Assembly (NCBI GenBank): GCA_961205875.1
Contig: OY540814.1
Coordinates: 10,150,993-10,214,992 of the forward strand
From: Sialis fuliginosa
Lineage: Eukaryota; Arthropoda; Insecta; Megaloptera; Sialidae
Reading direction: 5' to 3'
Length of the DNA: 64,000 nt
The notes under the pieces are model-generated. The model did not search any database. It saw nothing but the letters and a program-made list of their open reading frames with translations, and was not told the DNA's origin. Made by a program: the position numbers and the translations under genes. Position 1 is the stretch's first letter. Each line of letters begins with the position of its first letter. Of this stretch, positions 1 to 13,403 are shown piece by piece.

Positions 1-309
1 ATTCTGGTAAGTTTAATTTCAAATCAATTTTTATTAAATTTGATGAAAAGTATGTAAACGAACAATAATTATTACGTTCATGTTCTTTATCATTTTTAAT
101 GAAAGCAAACACGAATAAATACAGGATCTACTGTATGGAAATAATTTAGAATACTTTGAAAAAGGAATGAACACTAATGATAGACATAAAATTGAAATAC
201 AGTTAATTATTTTTGATCAAATCATGTAAAGTATTTTTATTGGTTTCATATATTTTAGATATTTCAGTTCTTCAATAAATATCGTTTGTTATCAAAAATT
301 TGAATTATA
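1..309. other. AT-rich non-coding DNA
   Basis: No open frame, splice signal or repeat could be supported here. It ends at the TA dinucleotide that precedes the CAGGGTG terminus of the next feature. Confidence 0.5.
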
Positions 310-633
310 CAGGGTGAAAAATTAAATTGAATTAAAAGTAATCACTAAGTGAGCTTAATTATAACAGTCAAATCTTTTGTTAACCTTAATGTATTCGTAA
401 CAATGGAGCGGTGGTCGATTAATCGAAGAATTGTCTGTGTAGAGCATTTTATTAGAACCAATTCAGTTATTCAGACTCACAGGTTTGTAACATTTCCACA
501 TAACGTTCAATACTATGGGCCAAATATTTCAACTGAGCATATTCCCCACCATATAAAGTTAAACAAAATTAAAATATTTCAAATGGTTCATAACAGAAAA
601 AATAATAATTGTAGAGAATGTAATTTTCTATAA
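310..633 (+). mobile_element. Degenerate DNA-transposon 5' end with DUF4817-like HTH start
   Basis: The segment opens with TA followed by CAGGGTGAAAAAT, the style of terminus common in insect Tc1/mariner-type elements. About 90 bp later an ATG at 403 starts a frame reading MERWSINRRIVCVEHF and continuing with TNSVIQTHRFVTFPHNV. From family knowledge this matches the start of the DUF4817 helix-turn-helix domain found in arthropod transposon proteins (MxxWsxexRxfxVexF, then a T-rich linker and a tRxFrxxFN helix). After about 40 residues the similarity fades, and the frame stops at 633 with no catalytic domain. I read it as a 5'-end relic; the 3' boundary is not visible. The frame is open from 349, but the 403 ATG fits the domain start. 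Confidence 0.5.
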
Positions 634-3600
634 TTTATGTTCTATTCTTTTTGTTGTATCATTTATGAATTGACCAAAAAATAATAATTTCAGTTTTTAT
701 TTAAAAATAATTTTAATAATATGAATGATATAGTTATCTATGAAAATAAAATTTACTTATTATTACAACTGTCAATTAAATAGATGTATAGAAATAATAA
801 TATCTAAAACGTGTTAAACTGTTGTAATATTAAATAAATAAGAAGCTATTGACAAAAAAACATTTTTTAAACATAAAAATTACTATACCGATTTATAATA
901 AAAAAGTTTGAAATAAAATCACAGAATAGAATTAAAATATATCTCAAACATTAACAAAAACAACAATTAATGTAATGTAGTTTATATTCAATTTCTTAGC
1001 AGAAAATGTTTTATACGTTTCATGATCACTATACTTTATTATACAGTAGGTACATTAAAAGTAAAAATGAGTCATGCTTAATTTGTCACCATTTATTTAA
1101 ATGAAATCAAAATAATAATAAAGTTAATGTTTTTTGTACACAAAGATAGTATATTTTCATTGGCTTTTAACAAACGCTCAATGAAAATGTCACCGGTTAA
1201 CTACTTAGAATTTCAGGATAACAGTTCTGACCGTACTTAGAGCTTCAATGATAACCTTTCTACAAACCTATGCTGACATTATAAGGGAACTAGCGAGCCA
1301 ATAATTTTAAAATAAAAAATATAGCATGACCCAAATCTCATTCATTCTGATGTGAAATTGAACATAGAATTAAATCGATTTTATCAGCATACCTTCATTT
1401 TGTTATTTGAAACATTTTTAATTTGCTTTTAAATTAGTTTACGATAGACTTTATTTTCAAAAAAAAAAGTTATTTCATTGTTCTCGATACGACATTTGAT
1501 TTGAAAAAAAAAAACTACTATTTATTTGCTATTTGAACTTATCACGAGTTGAGCGACAAGTGATTCTGCCTTGTTTTTTCGATAAAAAATATATCTATAT
1601 ATTTTGTTCAAAGTATTTTTATATTGTATTTCAAATGTTCTTTTCTCTTTTTAACATTTTTTTTGTTAATATACACAGAATTTCATTGTATTTATAAATG
1701 TTATAAAAAATGCGATGTTTTCTTTCAAAATTAGAATTTTTTTCAATACAAAATGTATCTTATGCCAATGGTGAATTTAAAGATACATTTGTTTTTAAAT
1801 TTTTTTGTGTCATAATCAAATGTTAATAAAAACTAAGTTTTTATCATGAAATGATTTTTGTATTGAAGTTATTGAGATGGTTTTCAACTCTTTTTAAATG
1901 TTTCGATATTAAAACTTATACTTGTGCCATTTAAAATATTTGGTGATCTGTAAATTCATAAAAACGGCTGAAGCGAGATATAATGTAAATATAAAATTCA
2001 AACTTAATCTTTTTTTATGAAAGAATAAGCAATAACTTAATATCTATTTATTTGCCCATATACTTTCATAGTTCTCGACGAATACGATAACATAAACTCA
2101 AACTTTAAAGTTGTCTAATAATTTCATAACTATCAAATATTTACAATATCGATCTATTTAAAAAAATAATATTTCCACTATCGAGTAATATTCAAGCCAT
2201 ATTCTCCGGTCTCTGATAAGATGAATGCATTTAACATGAACACAAATATTATGGAATCAGTAAAGGGGCACCCATTTCTTATAACCATTAGCGGACGTGT
2301 CCAGCAGTTGAACAGGAAGTGGGCTAGAACATGAACTCTGCGAAGCATACACCAGAATTCTATTGAAATAATATTACCACCGTTAACATCTCGTACATGG
2401 GCGTCTACTTATAGGGAAATTTATTTTTCAGTTATGTTATTTACATTCAATAAAATCGATGTTTTCTAAACATAACCTAGTTAAATGGAAGTACTAGTAA
2501 AAAGTTGTTCAATTTTTTTTTAATTATACTTATTTAGGCGTACCGCGTACATAAATATTATTTATAATTATTATTATTCCGGTAAAAATCTTATATTTTT
2601 TTCATTATAGCAACAAATTTTTCAATAAAACGCATAATATATATTTGTGTATCTAGGGTGTAAAATAATAGTTTTTCGCACGAGTGTGAATATTTGTTAG
2701 TCGAGGCATTTTACACCCGAGGTGCACACAATATTTTTTCTACAACTCCGTTTATTATGTAATATTAACAATAATATAATATAATAATTAATTTATATAC
2801 TTTGTATTTTGCTACATTAATATTAAAATTCAACTCTAGTTAGCTTTGGACAAAATTTTTTACAGTTCTATTTTCATTTAAACTTTAGAGCCTTTTTTCG
2901 AAATTGGCTTTTAGTATGTTAACAATTTAAGGGTACACTACCACTATACGAAGTCTGCTTCCAAATTTCATTTCCCAATTTTTACCCTCCCCTTGTCAGT
3001 CGCTTACAGTACCGTATGTTTGTCTCTGTTAGATTCTCTCGATGTGAGTCATTATTTCGTTTTGCGTTTACATTAGCAATACATTTAGCATTTTGTTAGA
3101 CTTTATAATTATGATTTATGTTTATGTTAATTGTTATTGAAGTGATTATTAATATGTTCCATTATATGAAAAATATAGATTAAATATTTTATTTGAGGTT
3201 AATTTTTTGTACTTGTTTTTCAATAATTTCCAATGCGTGGACATGCGTACACACACCCTTTTTTGTTGGTTTATGTCTTTATTATTTCTATATACAACCA
3301 TCAAACCATTACAAATGTATACCTTTACCAGACTGGGATTGAATGTTATATATTACCTATATATATATAATTATCTACTGTGGCTAGTAAATAAATTTTT
3401 CAATGAATTCGTCTTGATTATTATTTTTACATGCAGAAAGTAATTCACTCTAGTAATTAATAAACAAGTTAATAAAAGTAGATTTAGTCGCATTGGTAAT
3501 TAAATCATATGTTAGGAACGTTATCTCTAAAATGGTTAGCCTTAATCAGTATGAAGTGTTTATTATACGTTGAAATTAGTTTTCTCTCTCCGCTTGGAAA

Positions 3601-3880
3601 TTGTATTGGGTGTGCCTATGAACTCACATCCGTTTCTCTACAGATGCTTTCCACATATGGCTGTTTCTCATATATATTTGCATGAGTAACTCTCAATACA
3701 CTGCTTTCATACTACAGTACACGTACATTTGTCTTCTCTGGACATCACTGGGCGATTCGGTTGATGACCGATGGTTTTAGGTACAGAAAGGATTAGTGGG
3801 TTTATTTGTTTGTTTGGGGATGTATTGCAGATTTATAATAAAATAAAACAGAGTGATCAAAATTCGTATTCTATTATATC

Positions 3881-3921
3881 ATATTTCCACTAAAAAGTAT
3901 AATACTTTTTAGTGGAAATAT
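3881..3921. repeat. 41-bp perfect palindrome
   Basis: The 20-bp arm ATATTTCCACTAAAAAGTAT is followed by a single A and then its exact reverse complement. It would form an uninterrupted cruciform or hairpin. I see no flanking gene that would make it a terminator, so a minimal MITE or replication-slippage product is possible. Confidence 0.9.
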
Positions 3922-4479
3922 AAAAATTGAATTAGTATATAATTTTTCTTATCAATTTACAAAATCGAAATTGAGTAAATCTGTAAATAAAAATTTCCTT
4001 AAAGAGTAACTTTACTATAAAAGGTATATATAGGTAAGATAAGCAATGAAACGGGCTATTTTTATTCCATCGAAACTATCCGAACGAATGAATTCAAATT
4101 TTGTTGTTAGTTTTTCTAAGCTCCATAAAGATGGAATTTTCTTAGTGCCATATGTTATGTTTGTAAGAAAGTAAAACGAAATCATTTTTTGAAATATTGC
4201 ATATATTTGAGTCAAACATTAACGGTAAGTTATTTTTCAAATCTGTTCAGATGAAAGTCAAATAATTTTAATGATTTCTTACGCATTGAATCGGACAGAT
4301 GCCCGTGCATTGAAACGGACGTTTATTTAAATAGTAATGTTTGTAAAAAATAAATAATAATGTTGACCGGCTAAAATGTCTTAGACGAAAAGATATAGGC
4401 TCATGTTAAAGGATACAGAACTTATTTTGCAATAATTGTATTTAAATAAATAATTAGACTTAATGAACCAAAAGTTTAG

Positions 4480-4503
4480 AATAAAGTACTTAAGTACTTT
4501 ATT
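4480..4503. repeat. 24-bp perfect palindrome
   Basis: AATAAAGTACTT is directly followed by its reverse complement AAGTACTTTATT with no spacer. It lies 560 bp from the 41-bp palindrome but shares no sequence with it. Function unknown. Confidence 0.85.
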
Positions 4504-7500
4504 TTCATTAGTAATAATACAAATACTTGATAAAAAATCTGTATCTAATTAATTTTTTTACTAATTTAAATAATTTATTTATTAATTTGAATTAAATTAT
4601 ATTTGATAGCAGCCACTCATGTACCCCAGTTTGTTATATAAGGCCCACTCTCCTATTCAACGCGAACAGTCATGGAACGGTCAAAAATGACTATATTAAT
4701 TAATTATTTAACTATTTTCTATTATTTTTCTGGTAAAAAAATTCAGTTTAAGAAACTCAATTAATATGTATAACGTAGTTGATATTTTTATAATGTTTGT
4801 AGTTTTAATAAAAAATTACGTCCATCTCAAATGTCCTTTATATAGAATTTAATACTGTTTCGAAAAATTTAAAAGGATATAATAAATATCTGTACCAATG
4901 CCGTTTATATATATCTATACCTACATATATTTTTTTCATATAAGCGATTCATCTAAGAGATTTTTGCAAAATTTTAAGAGGATTTTAACATGAAACGTAG
5001 AAATAATATTATTTTAATAAAATGTGTATTTATGATGTTTAGTCAAACGTTTCTAAGTATATAATTTTATTTCTGTTAAATGTTTATTATAAAAAGCAGT
5101 TCATATGAAAGAAGGTACAATTTTGTATGCATAAAGTATTACATTAAAAAATATAAAACATTCGTGTTTTATTTATTTTTATCATTATAAGTATCATTGA
5201 AAAGATTTTTTGTTTGATGTTTATTATGTTGTTCAATAATTTTCTTTGAAATAAATTTAAGAAAACTTCTGAATTTACTACATTCGCTTTATTTTAATAA
5301 TTTTTTTAGATACAGGAAAAATTATATTAATATTTTCTCTAAGGGTACCACTAATTCATAAAATAATATTTAACATTAAGGGGTTACACCAGTCATCACT
5401 CCAGAAAAAGTGACTTTTTTATTTTAAATAATAAAAAACAATTAAATGAAATTATGTCTGAAAATAAATAAATTTTTAATTTTTAATGAAATATAAAACA
5501 CAAAGGCGACTTTAGCGGTACTGCACATGGTGCATCTTTTTTGTTACGTGCTCCACTGCAGAAAACATCTTCCATGGATCACCATATAGAAAAAAACGTG
5601 TTTTTCATGAAAAAACGGCCTTAAATTACTTATACAAATTACTTAAACATTACTTGTTACAGTTAAAATTTCAAGTCGATCGAATGGAAATTGGCCAAGA
5701 TACGTTTTTAAAAATGTGGTTTCAATTTTAAAGATTGCAAACTGTTATATTATTGTACATGCAAGTGTCGACGTTAGTCGGTTTTGTGGTTAACGGTTAC
5801 TTATTTTGCTTCTATTTTAGCTTGAAACCAAATTTCGATGCCCCTTCGCATTACCATATAAGGTTATCACTCATTTTTCACCATCTAGGTTATTTTGTTC
5901 GTTCAGAGACACTTTGGAAAATGAACTCTAAAATTAAAAAAAAATGTTTCACTTATACATATTTCCTTTTGAATATCATTTTTAAGATATTTATACATCA
6001 TTAAACCAATAAAAAAATGATCAAAAAATAGTTAATATATTAGCTAGATAAATATAAAGGTTGGGACATTTAAAGTGTTATAGATTATTTATCTTAGAAC
6101 CATCGCATATTTGAAAAAAATGTTCAAAGCAAAAAATGTTTGGTTATGAGGAAGTAATATTTATTTGTTATTTTAACGTTGCCTTCAAGGATATTTGAAG
6201 GTCAACATCATTTTTTTTAAATAAGAACATATGGTGTTACTATAAGTTTTATATTTTTATCAATATAAAATATATAATTATATTACAGACAATAATTGAC
6301 TCACCACCGTGCACGGGTAGAATGATTGACTTAGTAATATTTTCTTTATATAAAAATATACTCTTTATCCAACTATGTATATTATTGTTTTCGTCCGACA
6401 ATTTGTTTTAAAGAAAAACAAGGATTTATTCACCCAAGTAAATTGTTTACCTTTATTTGTACATGCAGACATACAATTGATAGAATAATAACAGTTAGAA
6501 TTAACAATTACAATTACTTATATTGATTTATCTTAGCTTTATTAATATCAGTTGTATTAAGCACAAACACACCTGAATAACACGGACGTTTTATATTCCT
6601 AACGTTAAGCTATTTAGCTGGCTAGACGACTCGTTAGATAAAACTGAATATTCAGTGATTTCCAAAGTTTATGTACTTGCGGTTTATTTTATATAATCTC
6701 ACTAACTTGATATTATTTGTGTCTAGTACTTTGTATGTGGCTAATGCAGTCATTGTTTTCAACCCCGACAGTTAAATCAAATTTAACGGTTATTAGATTC
6801 CACTATTCAATGTTTGACTAAATGAATAGGTTTACAAGACAATTAAATTAAATGCAATGTCTTAATAAGAACAACATGTTGAACAAGTTGCATATTTTTG
6901 GTATTTATATATTTTTTGATTCGAGAATCATTAAACATTCATAAATAAATTATAAATGTACTATAGGAATTATAAGTAGTTATGATATATATTCGTCGAA
7001 AAAAATGCGATTAAAAGGAATTAAAGGCGATACTAAAACCTCTGGAATTATTTGGAAAAGTTACAGTTTTACACTCGTAAATAATTTTAACAGATTTTAT
7101 CATGTTGTACTTTGACAAAGTTTTGCTGTTGGAAATGAATAAAATTTTTATTAAAAAAAATTGGACTTTGGAATGCGTTTCAAAGCTCTTCCTAATCATA
7201 CTTGGTATATATAAATGTAACTATAGCCAAAACATAAAATAAACAAAAACTAAAAAAATAATATATTTTTATTTTTATTTTTTGATAAAAACTCTCTTTA
7301 TATATATAGGGAACAACAATATAAAAAGGAATTAATATTTATAGACACTCAAATCGTACAAATGTGTATACGCATTACGGAAACATAAATATAAATTAAA
7401 ATTTCCTGTTTTCAAATAACAAAAACTAACATTTATATACACTTTTACACACTTTCCATGATCGTCTACTTGAAAATAAACAAAAGGAAAACTAAAATTG

Positions 7501-8007
7501 CATATAAATAAAAAACCGTATCCGTTTCTAATAAACTGTTTAGAGATAAAAGCTTTCTTCTGTTTTATACAAAGAGAGATACAAGTTCAACATCCCTATT
7601 GCCTTATCAGCATGATCGTCATTGAAGGAGCGGTCATTTGAAAGCCTTGTTTTACATCCCTCTTTCTCGGGTGAATAAATGTTTACACCAGTACGCAATG
7701 TTATCCATCACAGCTAAGATGGATTCTTTTGAATCTCTGTGCTTCAAACACAAGAGTGTACTGAATAATTAAAGCGCGAAATATATCCTTTCACTTTCCT
7801 CGTGGGATTTCACTCAAACGGTAGGTTTTAATTTTTTTGAGTGTTTTGACAAAAAAATGTAGAAAATGAGAATGTTTTTTAATGTTGGCAAAGTTTTACG
7901 ACATGCCCTCTACAACCTTTTAATTTAGAAGATAGATTGTCTTTACTCGTAGTAAAGTTATACCCGCATATGTATTTATGTATGTTGTGTTCGACTTTAT
8001 ATCCGAT

Positions 8008-8345
8008 CAGGACCGGATATGAGCTCCAACACCGGCCCGGGTAATAATTAATGGACCGGTATGAATAAATTTTATTCTCAATTAATTGTTTTGCCCATAT
8101 GCGGCAACTCCAGGAGGATGAATGATGGTAATCGCCCTGCATGGTGTGATACCATGGATATTTTTTTTGGATTATTTAGAAAGTTATGATTTTCCTTAAT
8201 TTTTTTATCTTTAAGTTGATATTCCTATGACAAATTGAAGATTTATCTATGAAATATTACCCCAAAATTTCGTTAAAAGTATGCCAATTACATAAAAAAT
8301 GTTTGTATCTCAAACCGTTCACGAGATATGGCCTCTCAAAGTTTT
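8008..8345 (+). mobile_element. hAT-like MITE fragment, relative of 57686-58466
   Basis: The stretch starts CAGGACCGGATATGAGCTC and continues with ACACCGGCCCGGG. It aligns by eye for more than 100 bp with the reverse complement of the right end of the complete element at 57686-58466 (CAGAACCGGATATGAGCTC). A second shared stretch (TTTTTATCTTTAAGTTGATATT) lies near 8200 here and near 57800 there. No matching right terminus or 8-bp duplication was found, so this is a truncated or diverged copy. The 3' limit is approximate. Confidence 0.6.
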
Positions 8346-9090
8346 AATTTTTTAACTTTTGAACCATGATTTTTGTTTGCGGATCAGTGTGTTAGATTAG
8401 GTTAGGTCTTTAAACATTCAAATGAACTCGTCTTGAGCCAATATCACATAAACATTTATTAATTTTAAACAAATACAACTCAAAATCAATAAATCAAATC
8501 CCGAAGTAATTCAATTTAACATGAACTAAAAAAACATCTTAAATAAAATTCGAAGAACAAAAACAACATAATAAAATAAATATAAAGTATCAATTCATAA
8601 AACTAAATGATTTATAAACTTTATTTCGGTAGGTCGTTATTATTTTCTGTAAAGCTAATATTCCAGGAATTATATTACAAGATTATTTTTAGCTTCTTAG
8701 TTGTCAAGGAGAAAACGCTCACCTTCGTATTACACAAAATACGTTACGTATAATATGCTTTTTAAATTATATATACGATCCTCGAAAAAAGCGATATTGT
8801 TATCAGCTTTTACAATTTAAAATATGTTCAATTGATAAATAATATATATTGTATATATATTTATGTTTTCTGATAATAACGTTTTACAAAATGGCAAAGC
8901 AATAGTGATTTTGGCTTCTAAACATCTCAGTTATTTTTATGTAAAAGATTGGTTTTTAAATCCTATAACAAATGATGACCGTACTAAAATGATGTATAAA
9001 TGTACCTTTGTAAGTTATACGACATTACTTCTGTGTAAGAACGAGAGAACAATCTTTAAAACAATACATTTACATTCAAATAACGGAAAG

Positions 9091-9170
9091 CCAGTTCTGG
9101 TTTAACGATTAAGATATTAATCTCTTGAAACAAAGTTCGTAGTTTGATTCCCGCTTAGAAACTAGGTATT
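9091..9170 (+). repeat. Possible tRNA-derived SINE head
   Basis: TGGTTTAACGA near 9099 resembles a Pol III A box (TRGCNNARYGG). AGTTTGATTCC at 9141-9151 resembles a B box (GGTTCGANTCC), with two mismatches. Their spacing of about 40 bp is normal for tRNA-derived promoters. I could not fold it into a tRNA cloverleaf, and no second copy was found in the window, so this is weak. Confidence 0.2.
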
Positions 9171-9367
9171 TGTTAACTTTCTAAACACTCATTACTACAT
9201 ACCTAATACGGTTTCAGACAATTTATGGAATCCTGTGTACAATTTCGCGTACTTTATTTTTGTCGAGAGTTAGGTATAATCAATATCAAAATTTTATAGT
9301 ATCTACTAGTATTTTTTGACGTCTGCATTTAGAAAAAAAATGTTTTACAATCACTAAAGTACTTTTT

Positions 9368-9567
9368 AACGTGAATAACGTCTATAGTTTCAGGTAAGAT
9401 ACTGGGTGGGCATTTTAGAAACTTTAAGTAATGCACAGAGATCAGTTTTGTGCGCTAGCGTAAATTTAAAATCAGTATATCTCAACACTCAGAGCAGCTA
9501 TCAAGCGAGTTTTGATCTCAAATTATAGATCTCGATTAGATTTACGAGGTACAAGTAAAAATTAAAT
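9368..9567 (+). repeat. Dispersed repeat family A, copy 1
   Basis: It begins near ACGTGAATAACGTCTATAG, followed by TTTCAGG, GATACTGGGTGGGCATTT and, later, CTCAACACTCAGAGCAGCT. The same blocks in the same order occur at 40379 and 48878. The start carries the short inverted motif ACGT-GAATA-ACGT. No protein or terminal inverted repeat is seen, so the class (SINE, Helitron or non-LTR tail) is undecided. Confidence 0.7.
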
Positions 9568-10539
9568 TATACAATACTTATCTAAGTTTTATTTAACCCA
9601 CTGCTACGTATTCACGTGAATCCCTCGACTATGCATCCTGACACAGTTACGCCCATTTTTTTTATTAATAGCAGTAGTATTTTTAAATAATGGTATGCGA
9701 GCCCCAAAAAAGTCACCACGTAAGAAAATACCGTATCTAAAAAAAATTTTATAAAAATTAATCAATTTTTTATAAAACTTTTTTCTTGAGTATATTTATA
9801 ATATATGAATAATTGCAAATCAAAACTGTTGCAATTCTTAATTCGATATAAGGATAATCTATAAAATGCCGTGTTTGCACCAAAAAAGATAAAACAGTAA
9901 CACGGTTTTTTAAATCAATTCGTATTTAAAAATGTGTAGGTTTTGTTGCTATTTTGTCAAAAAGAACACCGTGATGTTTTGTCTTTTTATTGTAAATATG
10001 TCTTAAGACTGTGAAAATATTTATAGATAAAGAAGGGGCCATACTGAGTTTCTATATAAAAAGGTGGTCTCAATAATAAATATTGCATACATCTGATTAA
10101 AAGAACTATGCTATGTATGATTTACTTTTATAAAAAATGGTTACTCAGATTATTATAAAATGTATTTATGTATAATTAAAGTGAAGTTTACATTACACAG
10201 TATTATATTATTACATAGTATGTATGATTTTTACATGTGCAAAAATACAAAACACACAATTTTTACAGTTTATTGTATAGATATTTTTTATTTTAAAAAT
10301 ATAACAAGCACAAACTGACAAAACACAGTAAACACTGATAAATCAATATTATTACATTACTTAAAACAGACAATAAATCATCAATTTATAGAGTAGATAA
10401 GACCCCAACACATTTTACATGCACCAAAAAATGTATTTAAAAAAATATCGCCCTAAAATATTGCCTTCGCTTAAGTATTCTCATCTCCAAAAGGTTTATT
10501 ATAATACCACATGTCATGTAATTCATTAGAGACTTAAGT

Positions 10540-10640
10540 AGCAAACGTGTAGGCTAGGAAGAGAGTCCCCCTTCGCCCCGGTAACTTTGCGGAATCCAGA
10601 CTAGTTTAATCCTAGCCAATACCCCCGGGTGTACATATTA
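10540..10640. other. Isolated GC-rich island
   Basis: A block of roughly 55% GC sits in DNA of roughly 28% GC. It contains GAGAGTCCCCCTTCGCCCC and CCCCCGGGTG, and is bounded by the inverted pair GGCTAGGA/TCCTAGCC. There is no long open frame. It may be a piece of a GC-richer retroelement or an exon; I cannot decide which. Confidence 0.3.
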
Positions 10641-12039
10641 AAGCTCTTAACCATAGCACCACGTTGCTGTGTGTGACAATGACACGTATACACGATAACA
10701 GGGACTTTAGTTATACTTATCCTACCTCTGCATAAATCGTTGTATAAAATGTCTACAAGCAATTCACCGCCATCATTTATTTATTGAAGCAAGATAATCT
10801 TCGTCTCGAATGTTTTACAGATAATCTATTTTACTCTATAATTGCTATACGTAATCCATGTATTAAATAACGTATCAATAATGTTTGCAATATGATTTCC
10901 AAATTGAAAAATATTGACCCAATATAAATCGGTAGCTTTCATTGTTTTGAAATTTTAAGTTCAATCAGTTATAATTTAATATATTGTATTTACAGTATGA
11001 AGTTAATAATACTTTAAATAATATTTTCTTAGACAAGGAAAGAGAAAGGACAAATAACACATTACTTAGTGTCCTCGAAAAATCGCTATATGAGACATTG
11101 GCGTATCATTCAGATTTTAAAATAAATATCAATTGTTTTAAATTATAAAATTAATTAATAATAAATGTTTTATATTGTCTTTAAAAGTATTTCAGTCATA
11201 ACAGAGAAATATCTATTTGGAACTATTATCTCTCATACATAATAATTTCAATTGTAATTAAAAGCATATTTGCATATTGTAACTTTTCAACTGACACATC
11301 TGGAGTAATATGCATGGATAAGATGATTATGACATTTAAGAAAAGATGACCGTAAAATTTTGGTAACACTTTCATATACGGACTAGCATTTGTTGTTTTG
11401 TATACATGGTCTTTCCTAATCTAGGAATATTTTATATAAAACAAAAACATTTTTATAAGAATTAGGACTGTTAGTAATCATTTATTAAATTAATAATTTA
11501 TAAAGACAATATTTTATGTATCCTATTTATTTTTAATCTCTGATAATTGCGTTTATGAATAATATACTTATTAATTAAAAATATTTATGACGACAAAAAA
11601 CATTATTAACTTTCTAAAAGTTTCATAAAGCTATTAACACAATTAACGTTTTGATGAAGTATCAACAAACTAAGCTAATAATTATTTCATTACGAATTTA
11701 TTACAGCAATAGCAAAAACTTGAGATACTAATTCTATGAATATACATACACATAAAATAATTTATGATAGTTTATACATTTTGTAAAATTGATACGGGAA
11801 CATTATATTGGAACGGGGTCGCATAACTCACGAATGCATTGTTATCTTTTGTGTTGTCGACATTTTTTTCATCTCCATTTAGGAATTCTGCACATATTTC
11901 ATCAAAACAAATCCATATTTCTAAAACTATATAAAACTCTTGAAAAGTCGCTTTATCAGTGCACTGCGTATGTATGTGTGTGTTCCACCCTCCCTTTCTG
12001 TATTCAGCAAATACAAAGGCCGGCAAAACTGTTTCTGTA

Positions 12040-12250
12040 TACGATGTAATGGCGTGTGACAAGTCGGCAAGGGGGTCTCATTTGTTACCACCACGATTAA
12101 TAGCGGCGGACCCGCTAGCCGGACTCGCTAACCAAAAACGAATTGGGGATACGCAAAAGTTGAAAAAACTCATTCATCGTCGACTCTGCACCGCTTACAC
12201 CGACAGGGCCGTATCTAGCGTGTGTGAACCTCGTTACACCACGTGTCTCA
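12040..12250 (+). promoter_or_regulatory. GC-rich island 1.2 kb upstream of the Kekkon coding exon
   Basis: This block is CpG- and GC-richer than its surroundings (for example AGCGGCGGACCCGCTAGCC). It lies upstream on the same side as the Kekkon coding exon, so it is the nearest candidate for a 5' non-coding exon or promoter. I see no clear GT donor with good consensus at its 3' edge and no clear initiator, so the assignment is inference. Open frames here exist on both strands but match no family I know. Confidence 0.3.
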
Positions 12251-13403
12251 TTTATCTCAATTAATTAGTGCCGACATCGAATTAATAACTAACTGAACTT
12301 GTCTTTATCTATATACATTATCATAATGTTATCACTCTTGACTGATGTATTTACTGTTCACTTCAATAATACTAAATACTCGTTCTAACTTCAATAATGA
12401 ATATGAACATACTATTTTCAACCATTTTCGTTCTATTAATAAATTATTATAATACATGTCTCCATATTTAAATCATTATATAATATATAACTTTTTAATA
12501 TAAAATGTTTAGAAATAATGTCGATCACTAAATATAAAATACTCATTCTTGTGTATATGTATATTCGCAGTTGAAATATTCGCTTGTTAAATCAACTGGA
12601 ATTAATAATACTGTACCCTTTCACTTTTCAAGAGTTCAAAACTAATTAATGTTTATATGTATATACATGTATTTACATGTGATTAAAATGCTCAGGTTGA
12701 TTGTTTTGAAATGAAGATATGGCAAATTATATGATGAAATTCATAGAACGTATATTTTCCTTTGTTTAATATTCAACCCACCTGTTATGTTATAATTCTA
12801 CTTAATGAGATCATTTACACACTAGGTAGCGTTGATTTTATCTTTAATGCATTTTATTAGTATTGGGTATTTATTGTTTGATTTTTGTTGTTAAAATGTA
12901 AAAAACTAATATTTAAAAAAATAAGTTTTGTTGTCCGACCCTGTATAAAGATATTGTAAGTGGGTCATTCCGTGCAACTGGGTTGGCTAGTTTATGTTCC
13001 AGAAATAACAACACCAAATCTACTCCATAGACTTCTTCTTTGCCCACTTAAATGTTTCATGCTGAAGTAACTCTTCTAGGATTTTATTTGTTCACTGTTG
13101 TCGTCGATATAAATTTAAGTGTTCTTTTTTAAATGTTTATTTTTTGTAAATCTCATACACAACTAGTAAATTTTCATTCGAGTTTTTTTTATGAAATAAA
13201 TAAATGTATAGGTGTATCCATTGGGATAAAATATTACGTATACAATATTATATAATATTCAAATGTACCTACATACATACGTATGTAACATATAATATAA
13301 CATATTTGATGTATAAATCGTGATTACAAAATGTTTAATTGATTATGTGTACATTAGCTAATCTATGTAATTAATCGAATTACTATAATACAATCTTAAT
13401 TCG

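Larger units (their letters stand above)
640..8007. other. Gene-poor AT-rich region
   Basis: I find no convincing gene. Short open frames (for example 3207-3443, 4015-4215, 5735-6004) have the low-complexity Phe/Ile/Tyr/Leu/Lys composition expected by chance in AT-rich DNA. Points of interest are two perfect palindromes (3881-3921 and 4480-4503), a short inverted pair GGGTGTAAAAT/ATTTTACACCC around 2656-2720, and a repeat-like stretch beginning GGGGTTACACCAGTC near 5380 that may be a decayed transposon end. Higher-complexity DNA at 3580-3790 and 7600-7820 could be regulatory. Confidence 0.5.

Noticed and set aside
3207..3443. 78-residue plus-strand frame
   Set aside because: Hydrophobic Phe/Tyr/Leu-rich composition expected of AT-rich DNA; no domain, no splice signals.
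7879..8142. 87-residue minus-strand frame
   Set aside because: It runs through the hAT-like fragment at 8008 and matches no transposase.
9091..9170. A genuine tRNA gene
   Set aside because: Box-like motifs are present but acceptor and anticodon stems do not pair; at most a decayed SINE head.
11772..12062. 96-residue minus-strand frame opposite plus-strand frames
   Set aside because: Overlapping frames on both strands without any recognisable domain; the region is better treated as a GC-richer non-coding island.
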